A DNA stretch of 64,000 nucleotides from Muscardinus avellanarius (GCA_963383645.1 OY726557.1:150527860-150591859); one strand, 5' to 3'; shown: positions 45,961-58,269, counted from the first letter of the stretch. Notes: generated from the letters alone by a model not told the origin. Numbers and translations: made by a program.

Positions 45961-47165
45961 TGTTTTTAGTTAGTTTATTTTACTAGAAAATTTCTTATCA
46001 GAGGTCAAAATACTGCTTCGTTTTACTCTATAATTTGGACAGATCCACTGCTTTCTTCTCTTAATAAATCACTTGAAAAATTCCAAATTAGTCTAAGTGC
46101 AAACATACAAAAGAGACCAACATTTTCAGGAAGAAGCCAGAGCTGGGATTTTTTTTTTTTCTTCTACTTATTCTGCACTGAACCCAGGACGGAGACATAA
46201 AATGCCAACTAGACTGTTTCTTTAAATCTAATATAAACTAGGCTTTCCCTAATTGCTGCATTTATTAATGGTCATTGCTTTTCACTTTTCAAAGTACCCT
46301 ACTTGGCTGACAGGGTTCACAAGAACCCCTGTAGAGGGGAGAACTGCTGCGGTCGTCTCAGCTCATTTACTCTTAACTTAATTCACTAGCTTCCTTGTCC
46401 GCAAGCCTGACAGCACTGCTCCTGTGGCCCAGGGTCCTTCAGTTCTAATTTCCTGGAGGTAGCTTCTGTTTCCAGCCCTGACTCTCTTCTGATTTCCTCA
46501 GCTTGGCTTGCCTTCCAACCACCATCATCACTGAGACATCTGCCTTCTCTCTTCCCTGCCCCTTATCCAGGATCCACTGTCATAAAAGGCAAACACCACT
46601 TCATATACTGCAGGCCCAGGCATTAAGCATAATTGTTATATTAGTTTTAAGCTCTTGTTCTATTTTTATTAGCAATAAATTACTATGTATAATAAATTAT
46701 ATCTATGTAGCACGCCAAATTAAGTTTAATATGTATTATCATTTATCATTTTAATATTTCTCTCACAATTTATTTCTCAAGCATATCATATATTTACTAT
46801 GGAAAAAATTGCAAATATCATTGAAACATTCCCTTCTCTAGAGTTTTCTTTGTCAAAGAAAAGTTGTCTCATTGCTATAGGATAATACATACATGACTAA
46901 AAATTACTTGGTAAAATTTAAGTAGATCCTGAGGAATATGGTTTTGTGATCAGCATAGGAGTCCTTCTCTTCTTTAATCCATTGAAGTGCACCCAGCAGA
47001 AGTATGCCTCTGAGTATGGGACTACCATATGAGAAGCCCTCATACTTTTATGCCACTCTTTGGTCCCTTACTCTTTCAGTTCTGGAAAGCATTATGCAAA
47101 TCATGTTTGCATTAATCAACAAAGTTTCAGAATGCATTTCTGCTGTTTTCCAACAAGATCTGGAG
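45961..47165. other. Intergenic, nothing assigned
   Basis: AT-rich; no supported gene or repeat. Confidence 0.5.
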
Positions 47166-47172
47166 ACTGACA

Positions 47173-47434
47173 ATCACTTTTATTTTATTATTTACTTATT
47201 TATTATTTATTTTTCTGGTTCTGGGGAGGGAACCCAGGGGCATTTGACCTCTGAGCTACACCACCTGCCCAATTTTTTATTCTTTATTTTGAAACAGGGT
47301 CTCACTGAGTTGTGGAGGGCCTCACTAAGTAGCTGAGGCTGTCTGTGAGCCGCGGTCCTCTGGTCTCAGCCTACTGAATGCTGGGATTACAAGCGTGCAC
47401 CACCACGCCCGGCTAGACATCACTTTTATTTTTA
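47173..47434 (-). mobile_element. Older dimeric SINE, minus strand, with target-site duplication
   Basis: Body 47218-47414. atcacttttatttt occurs on both sides (from 47173 and from 47419). Confidence 0.87.
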
Positions 47435-48017
47435 TTTATTTTTTTTATAAAATAAGGAATTTATTTATTTTTTAAATTCTTCCAAATTTTTTTTATTTAT
47501 TTGTTATCTTGTATAATTTTAAACAGTAGCTAAAATAATTTATATAAAGTCCAAACTATGTGTGAGGGTAATAAGATAAATTTTTATGATTAAGGTATTA
47601 AATGTAGAGATGGCAGAAGTTTTAATAACACTATTAGCCATTTTATAAGATTTAGGCTTAGATTAAGGCACATTGCATAAAGATATCACTTATTGGTTAT
47701 TTTCCATGTATATAAACCCATATATTTTTTAACTTTATAAGCTTTTATGAAACATTTAGGTAAACCTTAGATACATAGCATATTTGGCCCTCAGTCATAT
47801 ACACATCTTAATTTCAGATATATAGGATGTTAAATATCCTATAGTAACTCAGAGTAATAGATTTTTTTATTAAGCCTGAGTCACAAAGTGGCCATTTAAC
47901 AGGGTTTAAAACACAGACATGTAAACCCTGACTCTGTTAAGAGGAAGTCTGCCAAGTAATCAAACAATGACAGTAAACACAAGAGACTATCTTAATAAAA
48001 CACAATCTTTTTTTTTA

Positions 48018-48213
48018 GGTACTGGGGATTGAATGTAGGGGCATTACACTTTCAAGCTACACTCTCTGCTCTATTTTTTGTTCCTTATTTTGAAACAAGA
48101 TCTCACTAAGTTGCAGAAGGCCTAAGTGGCTGAGGCAGTCCACAAACCACCATCCTCCTGTCTTCTCAGCTTCCTACGTACTGGAATTATAAGTGTGCAC
48201 CACCATGCCCAGC
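48018..48213 (-). mobile_element. Older dimeric SINE, minus strand
   Basis: gtactggggattgaatgtag to caccaccatgcccagcc after a T-run. Confidence 0.83.
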
Positions 48214-48285
48214 CAATCTAATTTTTTTAAAGCTAGTTCTTAGTAAATGTTAAAAGCAGAAGACCTTATTGTTTTAAATATAAGG

Positions 48286-48876
48286 TGTTGCAGGGGATAG
48301 GTTGGGGGGGGAAAGGTGCGTGGTGTGTGTGTGGAAAAGTAACCCCCCCCACCACCACCCAGACAGACAAACAGAAAAACCGTGGATTCTTGTCCTAAGC
48401 TAAGAATAAGTATTCATCGCTTGGACAGCTGCTGAAGATTTAAAGAAGTTTATTAAAAAGATAGAAATATAGAGATAGTTACAGTCCTGTGCCAGAGCGG
48501 GGCACAGGGGGGCAATTCGAATGAAAATGCCAAAGAACTCCAGTTTACTGAGTTTTTATCCTGTCTAAGTCCAGCAGGTCCCTCTGATTTTGGAGATCAT
48601 GTTACCCCTTATCTCCAACCCCGGCTCTGCTTTTGTTATCTCTCCAGCCAAATTTATGGCCTAAAGGGGGAGACATCTCTGTCTCCAAACACAGGCCCAG
48701 ATTTATGGCCTGAGAGGGAGGCATCTCTGTCTCCAGACACAGACTTTTACCTTTCGTCTTCTCCCCCAAAATGTGTTAAATTGTTCTTAGGAATGCAAGG
48801 ACATGTTAGCTAACCCTGGCTTTCTTAGTAAAGAAGATATATTTCAAGATTGGACATCTTTCCCAGTATTGACACA
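48286..48876 (-). mobile_element. Retroviral LTR, minus strand
   Basis: On the minus strand it would begin TGTGTCAATACTGGGAAA and end TGCAACA. A minus-strand AATAAA (reverse complement at about 48451) marks its poly(A) region. Both ends and the segment gattcttgtcctaagct correspond to the LTR at 58902-59869, so the two seem to be one family. Confidence 0.55.
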
Positions 48877-50130
48877 TTAATACATTTTAAACCCTCTTCC
48901 CAATACCAGTACATAAGGAACATAAATTATCTTAATAAAATGAACAAATATTTTGCTCTCTTAGCTAGTTTTGGTAAAATTTTGCCAAGATCAGATTAAT
49001 ATTTTAAGAAAAGTTAATTGTTAAACTGAGAGTAGTGACACATGCTTGTAATTCCAGTACTTGGGAGGCTGAGACAGGAAGATCACAGGCACAAAGCCAG
49101 CCTCAGCAACTTAGTAGGCCCTCCAAAATGTAGTGAGATCCTGTTTCCAAATAAGAAGTAAAAAAAAAAAAAAAATCAGACTGGGTTTATATCTTGGAGG
49201 TAGAAGGTGTCTGGGTTCCATCCCCAGTACATAAACAAACAAACAAACAAACAAACAAACAAACAAACAAACAAACAGATACAAAGGACTTATTCTACCT
49301 TAAGTAGCTAAGGTAGAATATAACTTTAAAAACCAATTGTTTTAAATATAAAATCAACACATTACATTAAAGGACTTTAAAAATCCTTTAAATTAATTTT
49401 AGCCAACTTTATTACACAAATTCTTTTTCATAAATCTTATCCTTTACAAATTATTTGCAACTTTCTGAAATCCTCTGCAACTTGCTTGACCTTCTAATTT
49501 TTATTTTCACCTTTTTTTCTTAAGAGATAAATCAATCATTTAGAACAAAATTATTTCCCACCTGAAAGCATTTTCCTCTCTTTTTTTAAGCCTTCTTCAT
49601 TAAAGTACCTCCTCATAATTATAAATATCTTCTATTATTTATTGGGTTTTCTTTTATTTTAACAAATTTTAACTTGTAGTTAAAATAATCCTTATAATTT
49701 TTAAAAATTTATATAAATTACTTTTTTAAGGTAAGATAAAATACTTTGTTTTAATAGATGTTTTTTTAAAAAGTCTTTAATTTTTTAGCCTTAGATACAT
49801 GTAGAATCACACATTAATTAGAATTTTAACTTTTAGCAATTTATGTTCAGTTAATGTCCAAAAGAAGGCAATCTTAAACTGTTCCTTGCATATATGAAAA
49901 ACACATTTGATAGACTCAAATATATTGTCTTTTGATGATATTAAGAAGCCAAGAATAATTTATATTTAGCAACTGGAGCTTAGCATTTTAACTTACCTAT
50001 ATACAACTTAGATTTTAAAAGAGATAATTTATAAAATGACATCATTTTTATTTAGCTAATCTACCCATTTTAATAGCCATAATTAGCACTTTACATAATT
50101 ATTTTTTTCACAAATAATTGTGAAAAGAGG
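48877..50130 (-). mobile_element. AT-rich retroviral internal stretch with a SINE
   Basis: Non-coding AT-rich sequence with blocks (cataaatcttatcctttac, then tctgcaacttgcttgacctt) that resemble 60420-60490 in the second retroviral remnant. A SINE interrupts it at 49027-49277. Confidence 0.45.
49027..49277 (+). mobile_element. Older dimeric SINE with (AAAC)n tail
   Basis: gagagtagtgacacatgctt to ttccatccccagtac, then about 11 AAAC units. Confidence 0.85.
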
Positions 50131-50999
50131 AGGAGGTAAGTAGCCCTCAGCAAGAGCTGAGGGGTTAGACTCCTTTGAAGGAGTATGGAAAGGTAACTCA
50201 CCTTTAGGGGTGCAGAGGGCTCAGGCCCCTGAGAAGGAGTGTGGAGAGGATATGGAGCAGCTCTTACTAGCTCCTGAATAATTAGGGAGAATAGGGGTAT
50301 TTTTTTCCCCTTGCTTATAATGATGCTTTAAAGTTATTCTAGAAGTTGTGCCTCTTTTACATGACATTGAGCTGACTTTAGCAGCTTTTGTAACGTTTTG
50401 ATAAAGATCTGCGGCTCACTGTCCAGACTATTATTTCATACTAAAAGTTCCACTCATTGGCAACTATCCCAAGCAAATGCCACTGTTCCATAGAGAGTGA
50501 AGTAAATGGAACCAATCAATTTCTTTCTTTCTGAACTAGTGGCTTATGATGCTGAATTCTCTGTGCATTCCTCCTCACTGGGTACCACTTGCCTGGCTCT
50601 GTATAAGCCTGGGACGATGTGATGGGAAAAAAAATACTTCAGAGTCTTTATTTCTGGTCTCAAAGAGATGAGAGAGGAAAAGATAAGAGAACCAAACTCC
50701 CCTCTTGGAGTTAAATTCAGCTCTTCCTTTTATTAGAGGCTGGATTACTAAATAATTGACTGACTCTGGCTAGGGAGCAGAGCAGTGTATTAAGAATGCT
50801 GGCAGTTTTGCAGGTGCAGCAGAGGTTGCTGTCTTTAGCTCACTACTTAGGGTGGTCTTCCATCCTTAAGCAAAGGAAGCAAAAGGTGTAGTAAAATAGA
50901 AGGAAATAGCTTAGATAGGGAATGGGCATCGAGGTCACTGTCTTCAGTTCCCTCAATAAAGGTAGTCAGTCTTCTGCCAAAACAAGCAAGAATCTATAA

Positions 51000-51371
51000 A
51001 TCATTAAAGCCAGTAATTTTTAGACTTAGGTCAGTTTCCCACACTATAAAATGAGTGCCTCTGTTATTGGCTATTACCAAGGGCCAACCATAGGCCACTG
51101 TCAACTGTTCAAGGGCAGCCATAGTTGGCCTGTGCTACAGGGTAGGCAAAACCCATGCCATATCCACAGACACTAGAATATACTGGAGTCGCTGATGTGC
51201 CATCAGGGGGCAAATATAGTCCACCTGCCATTCCTGTAAAGGTTGAACACCTTGGGGAACCTGTCCCATGGTTGTAGGAACACTGTATCTCTGTGGGTGG
51301 TGTTTTGCACCACCATGCACTGCCATACAGCATTTTGCTCTTAAGGATGAGTAAGAGGCAATCTTCACCAC
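51000..51371 (-). pseudogene. Integrase core of the ERVL-like pol
   Basis: Two overlapping frames each hold part of the fold: WQVDYICPL with the first catalytic Asp and YILVSVD in one frame, GMGFAYPVAQAN in another. Further on, a stretch matching the second-Asp region reads N-N-R-G, so the second catalytic Asp is lost. Shifted frames and the lost residue make it inactive. Confidence 0.6.
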
Positions 51372-51599
51372 TGGGGTATAAGCCCCCTGGTGTGTGTACT
51401 TACATGGCGCAGCTTCTTATGTAACCATTGTGCTACCAGCAAGGGCTCTGGGGGGTATAGACAGAGATCTTAAACTTTTGCTAATGCACTGGCAGCATCA
51501 TTACCTGGGCTTGCCAGGGCCTGTTCCTTGGAACATGATGAATAGTAGCTCCTTCCTGGAGCCCTCAGTTCCACAGGAAACAACTGGTCCTGTGAAGCA

Positions 51600-51836
51600 C
51601 TAGATTGTCTCCTTGTCTGTGCATACATGTAATAGCCTGATCTCCTTCATAAGGGCTAACCAAACCACTCGGAGCTCAACCCATTGACTGGAACATCCAA
51701 CATTAGTCTTCAGGCTGTAAAGCCACAGCTGCCCACATGGGTGCCTGTCCATGATAGGAGCCCTGTTCAACATACCATGTTTATGCAGATGTTGGGACTT
51801 TTTCTTCTTCATAAGTACTTGGGTCATCTTCTCCAT
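51600..51836 (-). pseudogene. RNase H segment of the ERVL-like pol
   Basis: A 78-codon open piece with SSQWVELRVVWLAL and HVCTD, the helix and following strand-Asp pattern of retroviral RNase H. The start Met is only the first Met in the open piece, not a real gene start. Confidence 0.55.
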
Positions 51837-51847
51837 CTGAGGTTTTT

Positions 51848-52023
51848 CCCTTACTCATAGGGACTAGACATGTCTCCTACTTCTGTGTGTTCCCTTTTTC
51901 ATAAGGACTTAGGGCCTCTCCCACTTCCTTGGGCTCCCTTCCTCATAGGGACTTGGGATACCTCCCACTTTGGTGGGTTCCCTTTTTCACATGGACTTGA
52001 GGAATCTCCCACTTCTGTGAGTT
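51848..52023. repeat. Tandem array, four exact-length 44-bp units
   Basis: Units at 51848-51891, 51892-51935, 51936-51979 and 51980-52023 each begin CCCTT/CCCTTT and contain (a/c)t(a/g)(g)ggact followed by tcccact. A fifth diverged unit lies at about 52068-52114, followed by a repeat of the flanking ggggctgt block. 44 is not a multiple of three. Confidence 0.88.
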
Positions 52024-52160
52024 TTCAGGGGCTGTTGCTCAGAAATGCACTATCCCCAATAAAGCTATCCCCTCCTTAAAGGGACCTGGGACATCTTCCA
52101 CTTCCATGGGTTCCCGGGGGCTGTCACTTGGAACTGTAATGGTCCCAGCAAAGTATATAA

Positions 52161-52550
52161 CTGTTAAAACAAATGGCTATTAGAAAATTGTGCTTGTTGC
52201 TCTAATTATGTATCCCACTTTGTGGGCATTTGGGCTTTCCTCCTCTGGGTGGTCCAAGTCCAGGACCTCAGTCAGCCTTCAATAGGGCAGATGTTCTGCA
52301 CCATTACTGACCAGAACCTATAAATGGGTTCACAAGCTAAGAGGGCAGTATATATTGCTACTCACTGTTTTTCAGTGAGACAGTAGCATGCCTCTTCCCT
52401 TTGCATAAATATATTTATTCTTGTGTATTTATATTTAGTGACTATAATAAACAGAGTCAATTTCCCTTATAAACATGAAATAATTTTTATAGATTGATAA
52501 GATGGGAAGAAAACAACCCAATTGAAAATGAGGTTAAAGATATAAGCAGG
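52161..52550. other. Unassigned, possibly retroviral
   Basis: Follows the pol remnant and may be more of it; I could not match a domain. Confidence 0.35.
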
Positions 52551-52552
52551 AG

Positions 52553-52752
52553 CCAGTTGTGGTGGCACAAGCCTGTAATCTAGTACTTGGAAAGCTAAGA
52601 CAAGAAGATTGAAGGTTAGACACCAGCCTCAGCAACATATTAGCCAGACTCTCAGCAACCTAAGGAGACCCTGTTTCTAAACAAAAAATAAAAAGAAGGG
52701 CTGGGGGTGTAGCTTGCAGGTAAAATGTTTCTGGATTCGATCTTTAGTACCA
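52553..52752 (+). mobile_element. Older dimeric SINE
   Basis: gccagttgtggtggcacaag to cgatctttagtaccac, both arms present. Confidence 0.83.
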
Positions 52753-53011
52753 CAAGGGGTGGGGAGAAATACACAGGATATTTAAAAGGCATGTACACAA
52801 AGATGTTTGTTCTCCATAATAGTCAGAAAATGTGAATCAAATTATAAGAAGGCCCTTATTGATGATGAGATTGACAAAACGAATCCACTTTTTTATTTCT
52901 TTGAATCTTTAGGGAGCTTTGGATATTCCCATTAAACATCTTTAGAAAAGTAACCAAGACAATAATTCCTTTTGTAGCTGGAGGACTGCTGGCCGAGAAT
53001 TTCAAATATGT

Positions 53012-53130
53012 TGTGGTGGTTCCCGCCTGTAGCCTCAGTTCTTTGGGAAGTTAAGGGGGGAGAATCACTCTAGTCTGTATTTCAAGCCAAGCCTGGAAAG
53101 CATAGTGAGAGCTAGTTTCAGATAAAAAGA
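53012..53130 (+). mobile_element. 7SL-derived SINE monomer
   Basis: tggtggttcccgcctgtagcc to gcatagtgagagctagtttc; B1/FLAM-like with no ID arm. Confidence 0.55.
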
Positions 53131-53149
53131 GGTAGAACGGCTGCTTCAA

Positions 53150-53980
53150 AATATGAATACAACGGTCTCAGCCTCACTCTAACTCCTTGTTTACAGGACG
53201 GAACCCTGACATTTTTATTACTGCCTTTTAATGCACATTCTCCAAAACTGACTCCAGCAAGTTATGTACATTCTTGCCTCTCAGCACTTGCTGCAAATGA
53301 AATCTCAAGTGAATATTTTTCTTTGCCTTTTGTTAAGAAAAGAGTAAACAAAACTTATAATGGAGACAAAATAAGACAGTATGTTCTCTGGTTCCATCAA
53401 ATCATTGCATAGCTAGTTCACTCAGGATTAATCATATAATTTATTTTTATTGGACTTGCTATTTGCTTTTGATTTAAAGTCTAGGTTTTGTGAAGTTATA
53501 TGGTAATTTGAAAAAATTTATTTCTGTCCAGTAGAAAAGATAACACACATTGTTAAAGTTTTATTGGTTTGCAGAATACTAACTAGTTTTGGACCTAACC
53601 TACATCTACATTCTTTTTCCAAATCCCTACATAGAAGCAATTTCTCAAGTATTCTTTGGATCAGCTTTATTGCCTTATTTATTCTCTCATTAATTAGTTG
53701 AATAAATTCTTATATAAGTCTAGTTTTCCACTCTTTAAAACTATAATTTGATGCTCTTAATTTTATCCAATTTTCAAAGCCCAGCTCAATGCTTTTTTTT
53801 CCCTGAATATAGTTTGCTTAGCTATTCCAGTAAATCTTTTCTTGCTCTAATTTTCTACCTCTGCTTTTTTTTTTTAAATCTTAAAGTCCCAGGGTTCCTT
53901 GAAAGTACCTAGGAAGCTAGGGAATAGAAAAAGATGAAAAGCCAGGGGCAGGGATAGAGGTAGGGATGTTTGAACAAGTG
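53150..53980. other. Intergenic, nothing assigned
   Basis: AT-rich sequence with no recognised feature. Confidence 0.5.
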
Positions 53981-53981
53981 A

Positions 53982-53984
<3 letters not shown>

Positions 53985-54035
<51 letters not shown>

Positions 54036-54236
54036 TTTGGGGTCTGTGGATAGAACCCAGGGGCATTTGACCTCCGAGCTACAGCCCCTGCCCTATATTT
54101 TATTCCTTATTTTGAAACAGAGTCTCACTAAGTTACGGAGGGCCTCAGTAAGTAGCTGAGGCTGTCCAAGAACTGTGGTCCTCTAGTCTCAGCCTCCTGA
54201 AAGCTAGGATTACAAGCATGAGCCATCACGCCTGGC
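53985..54236 (-). mobile_element. Older dimeric SINE, minus strand, with (CA)n
   Basis: About 23 CA units (53985-54031) precede the SINE body (54040-54236). Flanks gaacaagtgaata and gaacaaattaata suggest a decayed target-site duplication. Confidence 0.83.
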
Positions 54237-54269
54237 TGAACAAATTAATATTTTTTAATTTTTTTTTTG

Positions 54270-54450
54270 TCATGCTGGGGATTGAATCTAGGGATTTGTA
54301 CATGCTAGGCAAGCACTTTGCCACTTAACTATACACACAGCCCAAAGATTTAGTTTTTTTTTTTTTCTTTCTTGTTGCAGTGATGAGGATTAAACCAGCC
54401 ATGCACATGCTGGACAAACACAATACCACAGAGCTGTATCCCCATATCCT
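54270..54450 (-). mobile_element. Two ID monomers, minus strand
   Basis: Units at about 54276-54345 (catgctggggattgaatct, with aggcaagcactttgccac) and 54376-54445 (gcagtgatgaggattaaacc). Neither has a B1 arm, so they look like independent ID insertions. Confidence 0.65.
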
Positions 54451-54485
54451 ATTTGTAAGAGTTCCTTTAGAAAAATAAATTCTTC

Positions 54486-54682
54486 CCGGGCGTGGTGGCA
54501 TACGCTTGTAATCCCTGCGCTTGGGAGGCAGAGACAGGAGGATCGCGCAGGTTCGAAGCCAGCCAGGAGCGCTGGCTTAGGAGACCCTGTTTCCAAATAA
54601 AAGTGTAAAAATAGGTCTGGGAGTGTAGCCCGGAGGTAGAAGGGCTGCCAGGAACCCCAGTACCACCAAAAAAAAAAAAAAA
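54486..54682 (+). mobile_element. Young dimeric SINE
   Basis: Full-length with a 15-base poly(A); flanking aaataaattctt and atataaattctt are consistent with a target-site duplication. Confidence 0.9.
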
Positions 54683-54977
54683 AGAAGAAAGAAATATAAA
54701 TTCTTATAAGAGTTCATTTGGAAAAAAGTTTCATCAATAAAATTAATTTGGAACTCCCTGTCCTACAGCAGGAGCCAGAAAACTTATATTTTTTAATCTG
54801 TAAAAGGCAAGATAATAAATATTTTATACTTTGTAAGCTATATGATCTTTATTATGGCTACTCAACTTTACCATTATAACAAGAAAGCAACTAGTTAATA
54901 CATAATTGAATGAGTGTGAGTATGGGTGTGTTTCATAAATAGGACCAAAATTTGAACGTCATAATTTTCAAGTTTGT

Positions 54978-54979
54978 TT

Positions 54980-55038
<59 letters not shown>
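54978..55038. repeat. (TTTC)n microsatellite
   Basis: About 15 uninterrupted TTTC units. Confidence 0.95.
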
Positions 55039-55047
55039 ACTGTCAAT

Positions 55048-55362
55048 TGAAATCAGAGGTATTTTACCTCTGAGCTACACCCCTAAGCCCTTTTTAATTT
55101 TTATTTTGAAATAGGGACTCACTAGTTGCTAAGGGTCTTGCTAAGTTGTTAAGGATGGCCTCGAACCTGCAATTCTCCTGCTTCAGGCCCCTAAATACTG
55201 GGATCACTAGCATGTACCACTACACACCTTGGAAAGCTAAGACAGGAGGATCACAGATTTGCAGTCAGTCTTAACAACTTAGTGAGACCTATTTCCAAAT
55301 AAAAAATAAAAAGGGCTGGGGTGTAGCTCAGAGGTAGAATACACTAGGGTTCAATCTTCAAT
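55048..55362. mobile_element. Two older SINEs head to head
   Basis: Minus-strand SINE (55048-55222) meets a plus-strand SINE (55223-55362) whose B1 head is missing. Same architecture as at 7662-7972. Confidence 0.75.
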
Positions 55363-55369
55363 ACAAATA

Positions 55370-56760
55370 TGAAAAACAGGAAAATTATTCTTAGCTTGCA
55401 GGCTGTGCAGAAACAGGGCAGGCTAGATTTATCCTATGGCTCATAACTTGTCAACCTATCCTCCTACAGTGTTCAACCTTCACATAATTAGTCTACATTG
55501 TTATTTTTATAATAAGGTTGAGTATCTTTAACTAGGTTGTAAGTTTCCTGAGGGCAGGGAACTCCTATGTCGTTGGAAACCTCCTGAAGACTGAACTATT
55601 CATTCTTGGGTGAAAAGCAATCACAACTAATGTTGACTAGGAGAATCAATCCGTTTTTCTCATGGTTACTTTGGCCTGAAGAAGCTCTAGGTGGTATGGG
55701 ATTGGCCCTTAAGTGGGTATAAGATCCTTGAAGAACTAGACAAAACAACAGCCTCAGGAAAGTCTTTGAAAGACCTCCAGAAGGTGGAGTTGGGTGCAAT
55801 ATGGCACTTTAATGAGCATGGAGAGAAATGGGGAGGCAGGCATTCCTTTTTCAATCAAGCTGTGAAACCAAAGTAAAGTCAGGCAGAAAAAGCAAATTTC
55901 TTCCCAGTTTGAGTCCTATTATATCTTTAAAGATCAAAATATTGACAAGGTTGTCCCTATGCCTTCTGAAGCCTCGTTGTTTGCCTAGAATGCCCCTTTC
56001 TACTCTGACACAGTGTTACAGCTGATTCCAAAACAGCGAGGTGGCTAAGGGATGTACCTAGGAACTCCCCATTAGCATGTAAAAAAACTCAGTGGAGACT
56101 TGACATTTCTACCTAGCCTTTCCTACTTTCCCCACTCCCAACACAGACACAAACACACACATACTGGTTTAAGCACACTTCCTCTATGGCAAGGTTAGTC
56201 ATTTGTTTTTGTATATACTGAACCTCAGACAGTGGCTGGTACTTCCTAGTACTTAGTGACTTTTTGAATGGGACTCTATTTGAATCTCATGTTAAATAAA
56301 ATTATAGGAAACCCTTGGCCATTGTATTAGATTGAGCTCCTGAACCGGGCTCCCACAGACCAGAACAAATTAAAATGGAATCATTTATACCAAAGTTCCC
56401 ATTGCCAAATAGAATCAAGTCGTTATGCAACCTTTTGAAAAATCAAGACAGTAAACAATAATATCTAGTTTTTCCAAACAGGACAGTTTCAATCACCATG
56501 ATAATGATGTGCACCTTGCTTTAATCCTTTCAGTAATGTAATGTGAAGTAATTTGATGTTACTTATTTTTTCTATTGTCCTCTCTGTCTCAATTTTAGAA
56601 AGAAAGTAAATTTGAAGTGACACATCCAGGTTTTGTTCTTTGCGTCTGTTTTCTTCAGTTCTTGTCTATTAAACCAACATCTTTGGCCTGGCCAATTGGA
56701 ATATTTATCCAGTTTTATGGAAGGGAGTATTGCCTAATAAGCTCAATTAAGAATTTTAAA
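55370..56760. other. Intergenic, nothing assigned
   Basis: No supported gene; open frames at 55596-55876 on both strands show no domain. Confidence 0.5.
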
Positions 56761-56763
56761 CTA

Positions 56764-56934
56764 GCTGGGCATGGTGGCGCACACTTGTAATCCCCGTGCT
56801 TGGGAGGCGGAGACAGGAGGATCACGCAGGTTCGAAGCCAGCTGCGCCAAATAAAAATTAAAAAAAAGAAAGTAGGTCCGGGAGTGTAGCCCAGAGGTAG
56901 AAGGGCTTCCAGGAACCCCAGTACCACCAAAAAA
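56764..56934 (+). mobile_element. Young dimeric SINE with internal deletion
   Basis: Lacks about 20 bases between the arms (agctgcgcc joins caaataaaa); flanks share ttttaaacta. Confidence 0.9.
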
Positions 56935-57116
56935 GGAAAAGAAAAAAGATTTTTAAACTAAACTGTTGTAATTTTGACTTTTGGAATTCTTCAAATCCAA
57001 CCATTCATAGGTCTTGAGAACATCTGATTTTCCCATTTTTTTTATATTTGTTGCTTGGGTACAAAAAACGAGGGAAGAAAACAAAGTCAGATGTTAGTGC
57101 AAACCCTGCCTGTATT

Positions 57117-57122
<6 letters not shown>

Positions 57123-57174
<52 letters not shown>

Positions 57175-57357
57175 GTACTGGGGTTCCTGGAAGCCCTTCC
57201 ACCTCTGGGCTACACTCCCAGACCTATTTTACACTTTTTAAAAAAAATTTGGAAACAGGGTCTCTTAAGCCAGCATGGCTGGCTTCTAACCTGCGTGATC
57301 CTCCTGTCTCCGCCTCCCAAGCATGGGGATTACAAGCACATGCCACCATGCCCGGCT
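57123..57357 (-). mobile_element. Young dimeric SINE with (TC)n tail, minus strand
   Basis: About 24 CT units (57123-57170) then a full young copy (57172-57357). Confidence 0.9.
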
Positions 57358-57377
57358 ATATTTTCTTTTGATTCTAG

Positions 57378-57840
57378 AGCTGTGGTCCTCACACCACTGA
57401 AACAGGATATCTCCTCTTATTGAACTCTTGTCCAAAAAAATGTGGATGATAAAGTCCAAAGATTAATGAGGGATATAAAAACAAGAACGTTTATTTGGAA
57501 GCCAAGGAAAGATAGAAAATAGAAATAATAGCTCCTACTCAGGGAAGGGCTCTACAAAGGGAATAGACACCCAGGGGGATAGCTTTTATCCTCTCTTGTA
57601 GTGTAGTTTTTCCTCTGTTCTTTTTGTGATTGGTCAAAATGGGATCTTGTGGGCCCAGTGTCTTTTGCTGAATTCAATCCTTAATTCAGATAATTATTTT
57701 GTGGACTAGTGGATTTTAATCTTCTGGGGCTGGTGACCTCTCAATCTCCTGTCTGCCTCTCTGCTTTGATTACCCTTGGAATTCATTTACACCATTTGTC
57801 CTGAATTCCACCCTGTGGAAGGGGCTGAGGTTTGTTTGAA
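57378..57840 (-). mobile_element. LTR-like sequence, minus strand
   Basis: Reverse-complement AATAAA at about 57490 and an LTR-like length and layout, but I could not match its ends to the other LTRs. Confidence 0.3.
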
Positions 57841-57884
57841 TTTCTATAGACTTTATATCTACTAGTTCTTTGGGACTGGGTGTA

Positions 57885-58265
57885 CTCAGTATAATATCCT
57901 TGCATTCCATCCATTTTCTTGCAAATGGTGTAATTTTGTTCTTTCTTATGGCCGAGTAAAATTTCATTGTGTGTATATACCAACATGTATGTGGAAGCTA
58001 GAGAGATATTTGGAATTAAGGGAAACATCAGATAAACGAGCAGAGACTCCAGGGAATGTCTGAGGATGATGAGGAAAAGGAAAGGGGGCAAAGTCATAAA
58101 CGATGCAATAGTAGAAATAATGCCATCTTCAACACTTCTGGGTTGAGGGTGAGAGTGAGGGAGGAAACCAATGAGAAAGGCAACAATAAGAATTGCATTC
58201 ATGTATTTTTCTAATACTCTGTACCCTATTATGATGTAAAATTACAATTACCCAATAAAAAAGAA
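57885..58265. mobile_element. LINE-1 3' end with 5' inversion
   Basis: 57885-57980 is the reverse complement of the ORF2 end (cattttcttgcaaatggtgt); 57985-58265 is the plus-strand 3' UTR (atgtggaagctagagagata) ending acccaataaaaaagaaaaag. The two parts are adjacent in L1 but point opposite ways. Confidence 0.75.
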
Positions 58266-58269
58266 AAAG

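Larger units (their letters stand above)
50440..52160 (-). pseudogene. Decayed ERVL-like pol remnant
   Basis: Minus-strand open pieces appear in pol order: an RNase H segment (51600-51836), a degraded zinc-binding/linker stretch, and an integrase core (about 51000-51371). Short motifs point to ERVL rather than class I. The pieces lie in different frames with stops between them, so nothing is expressed as a whole. No env was seen. It may share the provirus with the LTR at 48286, but that LTR family also flanks a class I remnant, so this link is uncertain. Confidence 0.55.
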
